64,000 nucleotides of DNA. Origin: Silene conica. Taxonomy: Eukaryota > Streptophyta > Magnoliopsida > Caryophyllales > Caryophyllaceae. Below, piece after piece: positions 22,691 to 33,702 of this stretch (its first letter is position 1; each line of letters starts with the position of its first letter). Location: contig CM055318.2 in the NCBI GenBank assembly GCA_029255685.2, forward strand, positions 6,019,001-6,083,000, written 5' to 3'. Position numbers and translations under genes: made by a program. The notes beneath the pieces are model-generated. The model was not told the origin of the DNA and ran no database searches. It was given only the letters and a program-made list of their open reading frames with translations.

Positions 22691-23751
22691 CTAGTTTTAC
22701 TCCCGTGCAATTTGCACGGGTTTATTATTAAAATTATTGTCAAATAATTTAATTAAACATGTATATTATTTCTATAAAAATAGTTTTATTCTCGTTCAAA
22801 TTGCACGTGTTTATAGTTTAAAACATTGATATATCTAAATGTTAAATAAATTCACATATTAAGTTTTATACGAAGTATTATGTAGTAGTGTTATTTATTT
22901 CTTGGTTATAAATTATACGTGTTGCATTATGAAAATGTAGATGGAATAAAATAACTACTTTTAATATGAATATGTGATATGAATTAATATTACTTGTACT
23001 TCACTTATTAGTTATATGCAAAGCTGGACAACAATGTAAGAAGTCCACCACTAACCCAGCTTATTTATTTTAATGTTTTAATTAGGGTTTTATTTGAGAT
23101 TTTTTTATATATTTTTCGTCATACGAAAATCCGTTATTTTTTGAGATATATACGCTAACATATCGAGTATTCATTTGTATTCCAGTGTACCACATTACTA
23201 TCTTGAAATTTTGGTCCAATTTTTACTTTTTACATAAAATTAATTTAAAAATTGTTTTTATTTAAAATATTTTAATAACTAACTTAAATAAGATCAGTTA
23301 ATTATGTGTTTTTCTTGGTTTTTTGAATTCTTACCACAAAAATTGATTTATACAAAATTTTATTTTTATACGGGATATTTTAGATCCATTTTATACCTTT
23401 AGTTCATATGAGTATGTAGTTATATTTTATTTTTAAAGTAATTTAACATTGATTTTTAAAGAATTTAGACGATCATGTTATTGTTTTTTCCTTTAAATTT
23501 GTGTTTTTAACAATATTATTATATTTATTTATAGAACAACTACTTTTTTTTTAAAATTATAGAGGTAAAAGTTTAAGAAAAATATAAAAAAACAGCTAAA
23601 TGTCGAGGAATTAATCGTAAAAAAAACTGAATAATGTTGTGGGGTTTCAAAGACTGGCCCACCAGAGAAAAAATGGAAAAATAAAATAAAAATTGTTGAT
23701 GAATGACGTGGCTTGATGTGGATGAATTAAATGTTTCTGTATTAATATAGA
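22691..23751 (-). mobile_element. Non-autonomous Helitron, 1061 bp
   Basis: On the minus strand it begins TCTATATTAATACAGAAAC after a host A. It ends with the hairpin CCCGTGCAAATTGCACGGG, ten bases, then CTAG before a host T. No target duplication is present, as expected for Helitrons. A second, decayed hairpin-like phrase near 22795 suggests an internal repeat of the 3' end. No Rep/helicase coding sequence is seen. Confidence 0.82.
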
Positions 23752-23902
23752 TTAGAATATAGATTAGATTGGGCGGTTATTGTGCAGGAAAATCATCAAA
23801 TAGAAAGCGGGACCCACCTGAGTGAATTAAAAAAAAAATTAAAGCTTGGATGAATGACGTGGCGCAACCACAGCTTGATAAATGATTCAGTATTTATATA
23901 GA

Positions 23903-24455
23903 TAAAATTCTCTAATAAACATGAAAGAAGGGTAATAAAATGTTACTCATATCATAAATCTTCTTATTAGAACAATAATTATACGGATTTGTGGCACTAT
24001 AATGTGGCTAAGATTTGTGGAGTAGACGGTCAGATAACCGTTTATTTATTAAGTTTACGGGTTTTGGACAAGTTGAAATCGTAGATGCTCTAAAGCGGAG
24101 TAACTCTGCTAATATTGCGATGTTTTAATGTCTATGACTCTATATTTTAGTTTTTCCGTAAGCCGGAAAAATGATGCTGCAAACATATAGCTTAGTTCAG
24201 GAGAAGAAGTTGCATTGTCAATGTCGAACTGATGTGCACATCACAAAATATGATCTCATACTCAACTTAATCCCAGGATTTATGAGAAGTCGCTGATGGG
24301 GCAACATCAAGATTTATGGAATTGCAGTATATAAGATTTAATGCATTCTGGTACGTATCTTCTATTCCTACTAATTCAAGCATCTGCAATAACTACAATG
24401 ATTAAACCAAACCCAACTACTGCAATGTCATTTTCTGTGGTAGTTATATTTACCC
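23903..24455. other. Intergenic, upstream of the glycine-rich protein gene
   Basis: AT-rich sequence leading into the promoter of the glycine-rich protein gene. I see no other gene or clear element. Confidence 0.5.
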
Positions 24456-24463
24456 TATAAATA
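24456..24463 (+). promoter_or_regulatory. TATA box of the glycine-rich protein gene
   Basis: TATAAATA lies 93 bp upstream of the start codon, the usual place for a short plant 5' leader. Confidence 0.75.
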
Positions 24464-24548
24464 CCAGCTTCAAATTCCATATTTTTCATTCACAAACAAT
24501 TCAAGCAACTAAACATTAATAATAGCTTGCATCGAGTGAGTGGACATC

Positions 24549-25472
24549 ATGGCGAAATTTTCGAGAGTTTTCGGTGTCTTCTGTTTGGTGTCCATTGCAG
24601 TGATGTTTATGGGATTAGCTGAGGGAAGGGAATTTGCGGAGAAAGAGAGTGAGTTGAGTAAGAAAGACAGTGAGTTGGATAAGAAAGACACTGAGTTTAG
24701 TAAGGAAGGGTATTATGGAAACGGTGGGGATGGCGGTAATAGTGGACACAATGGAGGAGGATATGATAGCGGACATGGAGGAGATGGTTCTGGTTACAAC
24801 CATGGCAACTACGGAGGTGGGAACCATGGCAACTATGGAGGTGGGAACAATGGCAACTACGGAGGTGGGAACAATGGCAACTATGGAGGTGGGAACAATG
24901 GCAACTACGGAGGTGGGAACCATGGCAACTACGGAGGTGGGAACCATGGCAACTATGGAGGTGGGAACAATGGCAACTACGGAGGTGGGAACAATGGCAA
25001 CTATGGAGGTGGGAACAATGGCAACTACGGAGGTGGGAACCATGGCAACTACGGAGGTGGGAACCATGGCAAGTATGGAGGTGGGAACCATGGCAACTAC
25101 GGAGGTGGGAACAATGGCAACTACGGAGGTGGGAACCATGGCAAGTATGGAGGTGGGAACAATGGCAACTACGGAGGTGGGAACCATGGCAACTATGGAG
25201 GTGGGAACAATGGCAAGTACGGAGGTGGGAACAATGGCAACTACGGAGGTGGGAACCATGGCAACTATGGAGGTGGGAACCATGGCAACTACGGAGGTGG
25301 GAACAGTGGCAACTATGGAGGTGGGAACAATGGCAACTACGGAGGCAACTATGGAGGTGGGAACAATGGCAACTATGGAGGTGGGAACAATGGCAACTAC
25401 GGAGGTGGTTACGGTGGCAACTACGGAGGTGATTATGGAGGCAATGGAGGCTATGGAGATGGCCATAACTAA
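24549..25472 (+). CDS. Secreted glycine-rich protein with octapeptide repeats, 307 aa, single exon
   Basis: The start is the ATG at 24549 (MAKFSRVFGVFCLVSIAV). Residues 1-27 form a clear signal peptide, with cleavage likely after GLAEG. A short charged segment of near repeats follows (ESELSKKDSELDKKDTEF), then about 24 copies of the octapeptide GNYGGGN[N/H], with K or S at a few positions. The C-terminal tail is Gly/Tyr/Asp-rich (GGYGDGHN). This is the architecture of cell-wall glycine-rich proteins, whose Tyr residues can be cross-linked; no enzymatic domain is present. The lack of introns and a nearby TATA box fit a highly expressed structural gene. Repeat number probably varies between alleles. 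The exact subfamily is not recognised. Confidence 0.88.
   Translation: MAKFSRVFGVFCLVSIAVMFMGLAEGREFAEKESELSKKDSELDKKDTEFSKEGYYGNGGDGGNSGHNGGGYDSGHGGDGSGYNHGNYGGGNHGNYGGGNNGNYGGGNNGNYGGGNNGNYGGGNHGNYGGGNHGNYGGGNNGNYGGGNNGNYGGGNNGNYGGGNHGNYGGGNHGKYGGGNHGNYGGGNNGNYGGGNHGKYGGGNNGNYGGGNHGNYGGGNNGKYGGGNNGNYGGGNHGNYGGGNHGNYGGGNSGNYGGGNNGNYGGNYGGGNNGNYGGGNNGNYGGGYGGNYGGDYGGNGGYGDGHN
24806..25400 (+). repeat. 24-bp coding tandem repeat array in the glycine-rich protein gene
   Basis: The unit GGCAACTACGGAGGTGGGAAC plus CAT or AAT is repeated about 24 times with few changes. Tyr codons TAC and TAT often alternate between neighbouring units, which suggests a 48-bp duplication unit. One deletion shortens a unit near 25340. 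Confidence 0.9.
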
Positions 25473-26128
25473 GAAGTTACATATATTTGCGAGTATGTTG
25501 TATGCCTATCATTATAAGGCAAAATATTTGGTTGTGAGACTATTGCATTAGTCCTGTCATATGCATTTATATATGATGCTATATATATATATGTAATTCA
25601 ACATCTACAAGGACTAAATAAATTAAAGGGATGTGTTGAATTATCTTTTTATCTATTATAAATAATATTTACGGAAAATTAATATCAACAAATTGAATCT
25701 TTGTAAATGGATCCCAATATCATTACTATGTTAGTTCCTGTCACACACGATCAAACTAAGGTAACCAATAAGCAATTTTTATCTTGGGGTTGACGACTGT
25801 TTATCTGTTACGAGGTGCGACGGGCGAAGAGTCGCTTTGTAAAATAGCGACTGAATTTAAGATGTGACAACCAATTTCGCGAGAATTGTTTTCAAACTAT
25901 AGGGGTGCCTACCATGGTACATGAGCGTGAACATGAGTTTTGTCTGGGTTATTTGAAGTTGACATATGTTTTCAATCCGTAAAAAAATGCACGAATTCAA
26001 TGTTAAAACATGATAACAAATTTTTTAGATATACTCATTTTAGTAGATACGTTCAATATCTATAACGAATTCCTTTGGAATATTATTTTAACGGAATGTT
26101 CTAAAATCTACTTAACATATATAGTTTT
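25473..26128. other. 3' flank of the glycine-rich protein gene
   Basis: Holds the 3' untranslated region, with an AT-dinucleotide run near 25580 and AATAAATTAAA-type polyadenylation signals near 25616. Beyond that I see nothing assignable. Confidence 0.45.
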
Positions 26129-26883
26129 AGGGTTGTTTGGCAAAACTAGCTGAAAATGTAGCTAAAACCTAAAAAGGTAACTGAAACCTGAAAAGGTACA
26201 TGATACCGGAAAAGCTACCTGAAAAGGTAGCTGGAAATTAAGACCTGAAAAGGTAGCTGATTTTTGTTAAAACTGTTTGGAAACTAGCTGAAAAGGTAGC
26301 TGATATTTAACAAAATGACGGAAAAGGACATTGTTTATTATTGATATCTTTTACGTTTTTACTATTATTCTTGTGTTATTGCCGTTGGCGGCCTTACGTT
26401 TTTACTAGGCTGAGGGCAAGGCGGGCTTCACATACCAGTTTTTAAATTTTTATCTTAGATTCTTAATTTCACGTATAAATTTAACAAGTTATAATGAATT
26501 TTTTTCAATATATTTGAAATAGAATGAGAAAATAATTAATATATAACGATTAGCTAAAAAAATTCCAACAATACACCCTTGAAAATATATTGAAAAAACT
26601 AGGGGTGATTAGGTTATATTTGGGAAGTACGTAAGGGTTTTGTATTATTGTGTCTAATTTTGTTAATTAACGTTATATAATCGAGGGTAGAATAGGTAGA
26701 TGAAAATGAAACAGGTACCTGATTTCTCAAATGCTACCTGGGGTAGCTTTTTATTTCAGGTACTTTTTCACTCAAATCAGGTACTTGCCAAACACCCAAA
26801 AAAAAATAAGGTACCTGATTGTTTTGGCAAAAAAGTCATTTCAGACAAATCAGGTACCTTATTTGCCTTGCCAAACACAGCCT
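26129..26883. repeat. MITE-like element with GGTACCTGA/TAGCTGAAAAG motifs, hAT-like
   Basis: Imperfect inverted ends are AGGGTTGTTTGGCAA at the left and TTGCCAAACACAGCC at the right. The flanks TATAGTTT and TATAGTTC suggest an 8-bp duplication. The ends are rich in repeats of AGGTAGCTGAAAA and AGGTACCTGATT. A related, more decayed copy lies at 36562-37070. Confidence 0.6.
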
Positions 26884-27384
26884 TATAGTTCATTTATTTT
26901 GTTAACTTTTTGTAGATCTCATTTTTAAAATTAAAAATTAAAATAGTACTATTTATTAACATTTTTTTTGTAGAAAACTGAGTATTTCTTATTCAAAAAA
27001 ATTAATCAAATATAGTAATATCTCGAAATTTTGCTATTATGATGGTCAAAATATTAGATAAAAGCTTGTAATATAATAACGTTATTTGTTTTACCACTTT
27101 TTATCATTTATATTTTCATTGTTTTTTTGTTCATCTTTTTTTTTATTTTTTGATTATTGCTGGACTTTGTGGATTATTGAAAAAGTTATGCATTTTTATA
27201 ATGTATTATTTATGCAACATAAATGGAATGAGGGAGGGTGGTTAATTGAAATTTTGTATTGATTATTCGATGAAATTTTATTAAAAAAGTTGTTTTTTCA
27301 TACATTAATTCCATATTTTTTTGTGTTGGGCCCAACATTTATTTAAAAATAAAAAATAAAAGAAAATAAATTTGATGACGTGGA

Positions 27385-27525
27385 TTGTAGGTATGTAGCT
27401 AGTATCATAATTAGACGTAATATTTTATAACAATAATTAAATAAATTTAAGATAAATTTGCGATGGATCAACTCTTAAAAATGAATTTTTTTTCTCTTAA
27501 ATCAAGAAACCAATAAAAAAAACCT
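27385..27525 (+). repeat. Direct repeat, left copy
   Basis: It shares its order of phrases with 28812-28960: GTATGTAGCTAGTAT, CAGACGT/TAGACGT, and a long run ending in TCTTAAATCAAGAAACCAA. The copies are separated by about 1.3 kb. They could be remnants of terminal repeats of a decayed element, but no clean ends are visible. Confidence 0.6.
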
Positions 27526-28811
27526 TTGAATCATTTAGTTTTATAATACAAGTATTTTCATAGTGATAAGAAATTCATTAAAACGAAGGTTGTTGTCTTG
27601 TCGATGTACCATCATTGGCTATAAATCCACAACAAGAAATTGAGCAACCACCTTCAAAGAGTGTTGCTCATTCATATACATGATTTACTTATTCATGCAC
27701 ATATTTCTCATTTTACCCCTTACATTCAACACTCATTTTTCAGTTTTCTTCTCATCTTAACCATCCCTTCAATTTCTCCCACCGTCTCAACCACCACCCC
27801 TGCCACCGCCATCCAACCACTATCCCTCCCGGCGTCTAGAGCTGTCGCGCATATACTGCTTTACAATTAACGATTTATTGGACAAACTTTCCTGATTGTT
27901 TCCCCAAAACATAGGGTTTCTTGATTAAAGAATGTCATTCATTTAATCATTTATCAGTTTTGATTCTGGATTTTCTACTGAATCTTCTTTTGGGAAGATA
28001 GGTTTGCAGTTATGACTCATTTAACTCGAAACCCCACATACCCTACAAAGTTAGGGACTTGAGAACCAATCAGCCGCAACACTACTGTCGAAAACATATC
28101 CCTCCTGGCATTGCAAGTTCAATCAAAGAACAGACCCCAATCACCCCATAACCCGTAACTTCTAGCCATATTTCACCATCATCTCAAGTTCAGACTCAAG
28201 AAAAGTACACAGCCAATCTCTAACAATATATCCACATTACTTCCTGTGAAATATCGGTTTATTTGGAAATCAGATGTACAATTGCCAATCAGCATTCAGC
28301 AGTAGGGATCATAATTCATATGTAGACATTGATTCAATAGTTGTGTGGTTTAGGGTTTTTTTGTGTGGGAGAGAATAGAGAGAATTAAAGAGGAGAACTT
28401 TTCTTAGGTAGAGGGCATGGAATGGAAAAGTAATGAAAAAAAGTGTATGAATGAGAAAAACTCGTATATGAATGAGCAATTACGATTTCAAATTGAAATT
28501 GGTTGCTACCAACAACTACAAACAATAATCACAAATTCTCGTTGAAGACGGATATTATTCGTCACAAGCTAAAAACGGATAAAGTCTCTCTTACGAAATA
28601 CAGGTGGATGATCCATAAAATGTCCCATTTAACCCTATTTATTCTCCCACTTGGCTCTAAACTTTAGCAATATTTTGGGTATGGGGAAATTTGAAATTTG
28701 AAAATTGTTTTATTCATGGTTGAAATCAATATAAAATTCACTACACTTTCCGTCTTCTCCTATTAACTAATTTTATTCTCGTACAAAAAATTAAAAGTTG
28801 ATTTTTAAATA

Positions 28812-28960
28812 ACATTGTAAATATGTAGCTAGTATGATAATCAGACGTGATATTTTACAAAAATAATTAAATAAAATGATATCAAATAAATTTAAATGGG
28901 ATCAATTCTTAAAAATGAATTTTTTTTCTCTTAAATCAAGAAACCAATTCAAAACCAATA
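28812..28960 (+). repeat. Direct repeat, right copy
   Basis: Partner of 27385-27525. Several indels separate the two, so the duplication is not recent. Confidence 0.6.
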
Positions 28961-30288
28961 AAAATGAAAAGGAGAGATTGCATAAACAAAATAGTCTGTT
29001 TATTGATAGTTGTTTCGGTATCTAATGATTACATTGGCACACATGAGAAAAAAATTATCTAATAAATTAAATCAGCCTTCACAGTTCTCATGCTAAATCT
29101 ATTGATGCAGAATAATAGTCCAACGCACACATGAGGAAAAAAATTCGACAACGTTTTCATGCTAACTTATAATGTTTTTTGAAACTTACTCCCATCATAT
29201 ATAAGTTTTTTCAAATATTGCTCCCATATTAATATTTTTGATGACCATTAAGAGAATATTTCATCCAAAATTTGAAATTTGGTATAAATCTTTTTGCTTA
29301 TGAATTTATTGTCATTTGCATTATTTTATGACTCATTTAAATTAATCTCAATCCTCATAAATTCGCTAAACAGTTATAAATAGTTTAAGGGGTTTTACAA
29401 ATTTGGGGCAAGGAATGTGATATAAATTGGTCATGTATGTTATACGACAATAGGCAATACAATCAGTCAATCATAAACAACAAGAGTTAATAAATAATTC
29501 AAATTTTGGACGGAATATTTTGGTTTTCACAAATTCTACTTAACGACGGTTGCACATGCGACCAGTAGAAAATTGATCACATTTTGATAAATAGTGACCA
29601 CTTTTGATTGTATAGTGACCACTTTTTTTGCTTAAAAAATGAACTATTTTTCAAAAGTTGTCACTATTTATCAAAAACTGGTCACTTTTTACCACAAAAT
29701 AGTCACATTTTACAAAAAATATGGGATAAAACCGTCGTACATGAGAATTACTGTTTGGTTTTATGTGACTGAAAGTCTTGAATATTTAAATGAGAGCAAT
29801 ATTTGATAAAAGTTATATGTGGTGGGATTAGGTTTAAAAGTAAACAATTATATAAGGGATTAAGTTTCAAAAAGTAAATTATAAAAAGTAATAATCAATT
29901 TACCTAAGATTCAAATGTTTTTGAATTCTAACTTAGAATCGTCTTAAATCAAGACTCCACTAATAAGTAATAACCACCGTTATAAATATTGATGTGGTTT
30001 TTCTAACGTGTCTCTTAAGTGTACATGTTAATAAACCGAATATGCAAATATTCATAAGATATTATCATGATATATAAATTCAAGTATAAATTTAAATTTG
30101 CCATAATTAGTGAAAATATCTTATAAATTTTTCCATGTTTAATTTATTAACGTATGTCCTAGAAAAACTAATATTAATGTTGTTAAAATGAAAGCGATGT
30201 GAGTTGAAACTTGAAACATGTCTTATTAGTTACTTTAATAACATCTTAACCAGTGGCGAATCGAGGAAGTATGAAATGGGGGTGATTA

Positions 30289-30712
30289 CACTACAAAAAA
30301 ATAGTATTGTTATGGCATACACAAATGGTGTTGGCCGCGTTGCAAATTATTGTTTGCGACGAAATTTGCAACGAAATTGTTTTTTGCAATGAAATTTGCG
30401 ACAGAGGGTAATTATTCAATCCCGCAAACAAAAAGTCAAATGGTGGGATTTCCGTCGCAAAGAAGGACTTTTGCTACGGAATATCCGTTGCATCTGAAAT
30501 TGGCAGAATTTTTTTTTGGACCACCAGGTTAAAAGTCAGTCAACCTTTGCGATGTATTTCCCGTCGCAAAAATTGACCCTGGTCAAGGTCAAGTTCGGTC
30601 AACGTTTGCGACGAGAAATCCGTCGCAAATATTGACTGTCTTTGACCCAAACCCTGGTCAAGGTCAATCAATGTTAGCAACGGACTTCCCGTCAAAATAT
30701 AATCACTTGATT
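30289..30712. repeat. Truncated CACTA end with subterminal repeats
   Basis: It begins CACTACAAAAAAATAG, then carries several GCGACG-GAAAT-CCGTCGCAAA-type repeats and GGTCAAGGTCAA phrases. This is the same design as both ends of the complete CACTA at 52496-60255. No second terminus is present nearby. Confidence 0.75.
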
Positions 30713-30942
30713 AATCTCGTCCCTAACAATTTTGGGTCTTATACGATATTTAAATGATAATCCCCTATTACAAAAGCTTACTATAATATACAAATTCTTG
30801 ATAAATACTAAAAGAATTTGATAATCGATAATTCTGGTAAGGCTCATTAAAATATAAAATATTTATTTTTAAGTATGATTATGATTTTGTAAAATATTAT
30901 CATATTCCCATTGTTATAGTGGTTAAATTAAGTTAAATAGTA

Positions 30943-31202
30943 CTTCCTCCATTCCAATCAATTCTATACATTTCACTTTTTAGACACTATTCATAAGTCG
31001 AGTGAATCTTCGACACAACTTCTAATATATAACATAAAAAATAGTCGTGTGAGATCTTGTTTAAATTGTCTTACCGAGTATATTGTGAATATCAAAGTTT
31101 TATAATTTTTATCAAGACGTAACTAAAAATATTAACAAAACAAAACGGGTATTGACAAACGTGAATAAAGTAAATGCATAGAATTGATTGGAATGGAGGA
31201 AG
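30943..31202. repeat. Stowaway MITE
   Basis: The inverted repeats are CTTCCTCCATTCCAATCAAT at the left and ATTGATTGGAATGGAGGAAG at the right, with TA on both sides (30941-30942, 31203-31204). It is 260 bp and non-coding. Confidence 0.9.
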
Positions 31203-31833
31203 TAATAAGTAAGACGATGCAAGTTCGATCTTTCTTAGAACATTTTCAATTAGAGCTAGTTGAGAAGACTTGATCCCAAGTTGCTATGATGGATAGACAA
31301 GGTTTCTACCACTAAGCCACTAAACTTGGTAAAATTTGTATAACTTCACCCCATCACCCCTATGAATCAGCCCGTGATCTTAACCAAAGCTTACACTTTA
31401 AATATATCAGCTTTAGTTAAATTTGCTCGTCGACGACGTACTAGTAGTACGTCCTCTTTCTACGCACTCAAGTTAAAAGGTCTGTTTTGTAGCCTCGTAA
31501 GGTTCATGCACGTAGCTAACTATAGTCACATATACCCTATACAATAAAGTGTCCGTTTTCTTAAGACGGAAGCACCCGTTCCAAGTTTGCGACAAACCGA
31601 ATAATTTACAAAATCATACACACAGCTCTTACTTAAATTACACTCAAAACTCTTTTTAAAGTTAAAGATAACACTCAAAATTGTTTTAGTTAGTGTCAAA
31701 ACGATCACTCGGAACTTTTATTTAAGATCGTCTTAAGTGAGATATATTGTTTCAATATCACCTTTCTTTAAGGTTTGTTCATACCCATAGACTGTATTCG
31801 CTTTGTCTCAATCATTTGTTTATCTATTTCATT

Positions 31834-32445
31834 CAGTGGCGGATGCAGGATTTGGATATAGGGTGGGCAAAAAGTTTCTCGATAAATTTTTCTTTAATTT
31901 ATAATGCAAATTTTTTTTTGAATTTTGTGCTAGAATATTATGGTATAATGTTAAAATTAAACGAAAAAAATAATTTTCAATGTATTATTAAGAGTAACAA
32001 TATCCATTGATACAAATGTTTCGATCTCAGCAGGTGACTCTTCCATCCGTATTCTATCACCAATAATATACGGTTTGATTTTCTTCAAGTTATGAGCAAC
32101 TTGATTTCCGCTAATATTGACTTTATTTTCGTAACAAATTTTTAAAAAGAACGTAAATTATTTTATAATTTGATAAGTATTTTTAATAATGATATAACAA
32201 ATTTTAAAAGTCAGTTCACCAATCACTTGTAATGGTGTAGTGGTTAACTAGTTAGTTTAATACAAGAAGATCAAGGATCAATCCTCCTTAAGGATTTGAA
32301 CCCAGGTCTCCACAATAGAAGACAATACTACTACCGCTTGATCTATAAAGATAATTGTAGATTTAATGAAACTTATATATAATTAATTTCTGGAACTTGG
32401 GGGAGGGCACGTGCCTACCCTTTCCCTCCCCCAGATCCGCCCGTG
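31834..32445. mobile_element. hAT-type non-autonomous element, 612 bp
   Basis: A perfect 8-bp duplication, ATTTCATT, flanks it (31826-31833 and 32446-32453). The ends are CAGTGGCGGATGCAGG and CCAGATCCGCCCGTG. There is no transposase coding sequence. A truncated relative lies near 14837. Confidence 0.86.
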
Positions 32446-32529
32446 ATTTCATTCAGGGTATTTTAGTCAATTATTTACTTCTATTTTGGAATATTTCATA
32501 TGTGCAATTTATTACTCTACACTTCACCA

Positions 32530-32972
32530 TAGGGCTGAGCAAAACCGGTATACCGCACCGGTTTTATAATCCGGAGCGGTACCGGTTTTTAAAAAATTGG
32601 ATTTCAAGGAACCGATACCGAACCGGTTTAAACCGGTATACCGGTTTTTTTCAAAAATTGGAAACCGGATCCAGAAAATCCGGATTACCGCACCGGTTAT
32701 GAAACCGGTTTCACTAAATTTTCCTCTTTAGACGTTTAGAGTTTAGTTATTAGCTAGGCTTTTTTTGTTTTTTTTTTCAAAAAACTTATAAACCGGTTTG
32801 AAATCCGGGTCCCGGTTTTCAATTATTCAAAACCATATCCGCTCCGGTTTAGCATAATATAATCCGGTTCGGATACCGCATCCGGAAAAAACCGAATTTT
32901 CGGTTTTCTTTTTACGGTTTTCGGTTCGATTTCGGTTTTATAAATCGGATCCGATTTTTTTGCTCAGCCCTA
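32530..32972. repeat. hAT MITE rich in ACCGGT motifs
   Basis: The inverted repeats are TAGGGCTGAGCAAAA at the left and TTTTTGCTCAGCCCTA at the right. An 8-bp duplication CTTCACCA lies on both sides (32522-32529, 32973-32980). It is 443 bp. The interior is filled with short motifs of the CCGGTTTT/AACCGGT type in both orientations. Confidence 0.88.
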
Positions 32973-33040
32973 CTTCACCAGCTTGCAGAGTTGTAAGTTG
33001 ATTAGGAAATCAAACCTATTGGATCCTTTTTAGGAAAAAT

Positions 33041-33702
33041 GGCAAAATACTACCTATTATAGTCAAGCTTTTTCAAAATACTACATATTATACTTATTTT
33101 TTCAAATTACTACCTACAAAGTTACTAATTTTCCTAAATTGCTACCTTATACCTAAATTAGATCTTAATTAGGGTAAAATGATTAAAAAATCAGATTTTG
33201 ATATGTTATACCCATTTTACCCCTCTTTAAACACTCCCTTAACTCATCCTCACCCTTTCTAACACCACAAGAATCCACCACAACGTCACCACAACGGCAC
33301 AACCTAGCCACGAGCACAACATAGCACCGTCTAGACCCTTATACAGCCACACCCAAACCCGTACCCAAACTCGTAATAAGTAGTGGGCGGTGTTGAAGGT
33401 GGTTACTAATAATGGTGATAATTGTCGAGGTGGTGTCGATGGTGGTGGTGGTGGTGGATGAAAAGCATGAAAAAAGATAGAATTAATAATAAGGGTATTA
33501 TGTAGATTATTTTGAATTCAATTAAAAATGGGATAAATCATGAAACTTGCCTAATGATGGTTAATTATAGTTAATTAAGTCTTAAATCAAGGTATTAGGT
33601 AGCAACTTAGGAAAAGTTGTAACTTTGTAGGTAGTAATTTGAAAAAAAAAGTATAATATGTAGTATTTTGAAAAATATTAACTATAATAGGTAGTATTTT
33701 GC
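33041..33702. repeat. Foldback element with long inverted repeats
   Basis: The left arm reads GCAAAATACTACCTATTATAG and continues through a TACTACCTACAAAGTTAC-type block. The right arm is its reverse complement (through GTAGGTAGTAATTTG to GGTAGTATTTTGC). The arms are of the order of 120 bp. The middle holds CCACCACAA and GGTGGT runs. It is possibly a Mutator-like MITE; no duplication of 9 bp was found. Confidence 0.65.

Larger units (their letters stand above)
21702..23902 (-). mobile_element. Older Helitron carrying a second Helitron and a MITE
   Basis: On the minus strand a Helitron-type 5' end (TCTATATAAATACTGAATC) lies at 23902, next to a host A. A hairpin-bearing 3' end (CCCGCGCAATTTTGCACGGG, then TTAAAATTAG before T) lies at 21702. 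The last bases are TTAG instead of CTRR, so the 3' end is mutated or I have misplaced it. Removing the inner Helitron at 22691-23751 leaves about 1.1 kb, close to the inner element's own length. Confidence 0.5.
26884..30242. other. AT-rich intergenic stretch with dispersed direct repeats
   Basis: No gene is supported. Positions 27385-27525 and 28812-28960 are diverged direct copies (shared phrases ATGTAGCTAGTAT, then GAATTTTTTTTCTCTTAAATC). Positions 28670-28765 resemble 15938-16045. Positions 28783-28825 resemble 21660-21702. Near 29560-29710 short phrases of TAGTGACCAC type recur. The patchwork looks like old transposon debris. Confidence 0.5.
30251..31376. mobile_element. hAT-type element carrying a CACTA end and a Stowaway
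   Basis: A perfect 8-bp duplication, ATCTTAAC, flanks it (30243-30250 and 31377-31384). The ends are CAGTGGCGAATCGAGG and AATCAGCCCGTG, the imperfect terminal repeats of the same family as 31834-32445. Inside are a truncated CACTA end (30289) and a complete Stowaway MITE (30943-31202). There is no transposase coding sequence, so it is non-autonomous. Confidence 0.82.

Noticed and set aside
24615..25466. Long open frame on the minus strand across the glycine-rich gene, and another in a second + frame
   Set aside because: They arise because the 24-bp repeat has no stop in several frames. They have no start context or family signature; the + frame with a signal peptide and Gly repeats is the gene.
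27640..27870. Small + strand open frame of 76 codons
   Set aside because: It is low-complexity Thr/Pro/Ser-rich, without family resemblance or a promoter, in repeat debris.
31205..31333. Second SINE (ACCACTAAGCCAC and GATCGAACTTGC-like phrases, minus strand)
   Set aside because: Box spacing and tail are unclear and no target duplication is found, so it is too weak to annotate.
32225..32335. tRNA-like or SINE-like phrase (GGTGTAGTGGTTAAC, TTTGAACCCAGGTC)
   Set aside because: It is embedded in the hAT element, with no clean box B or tail.
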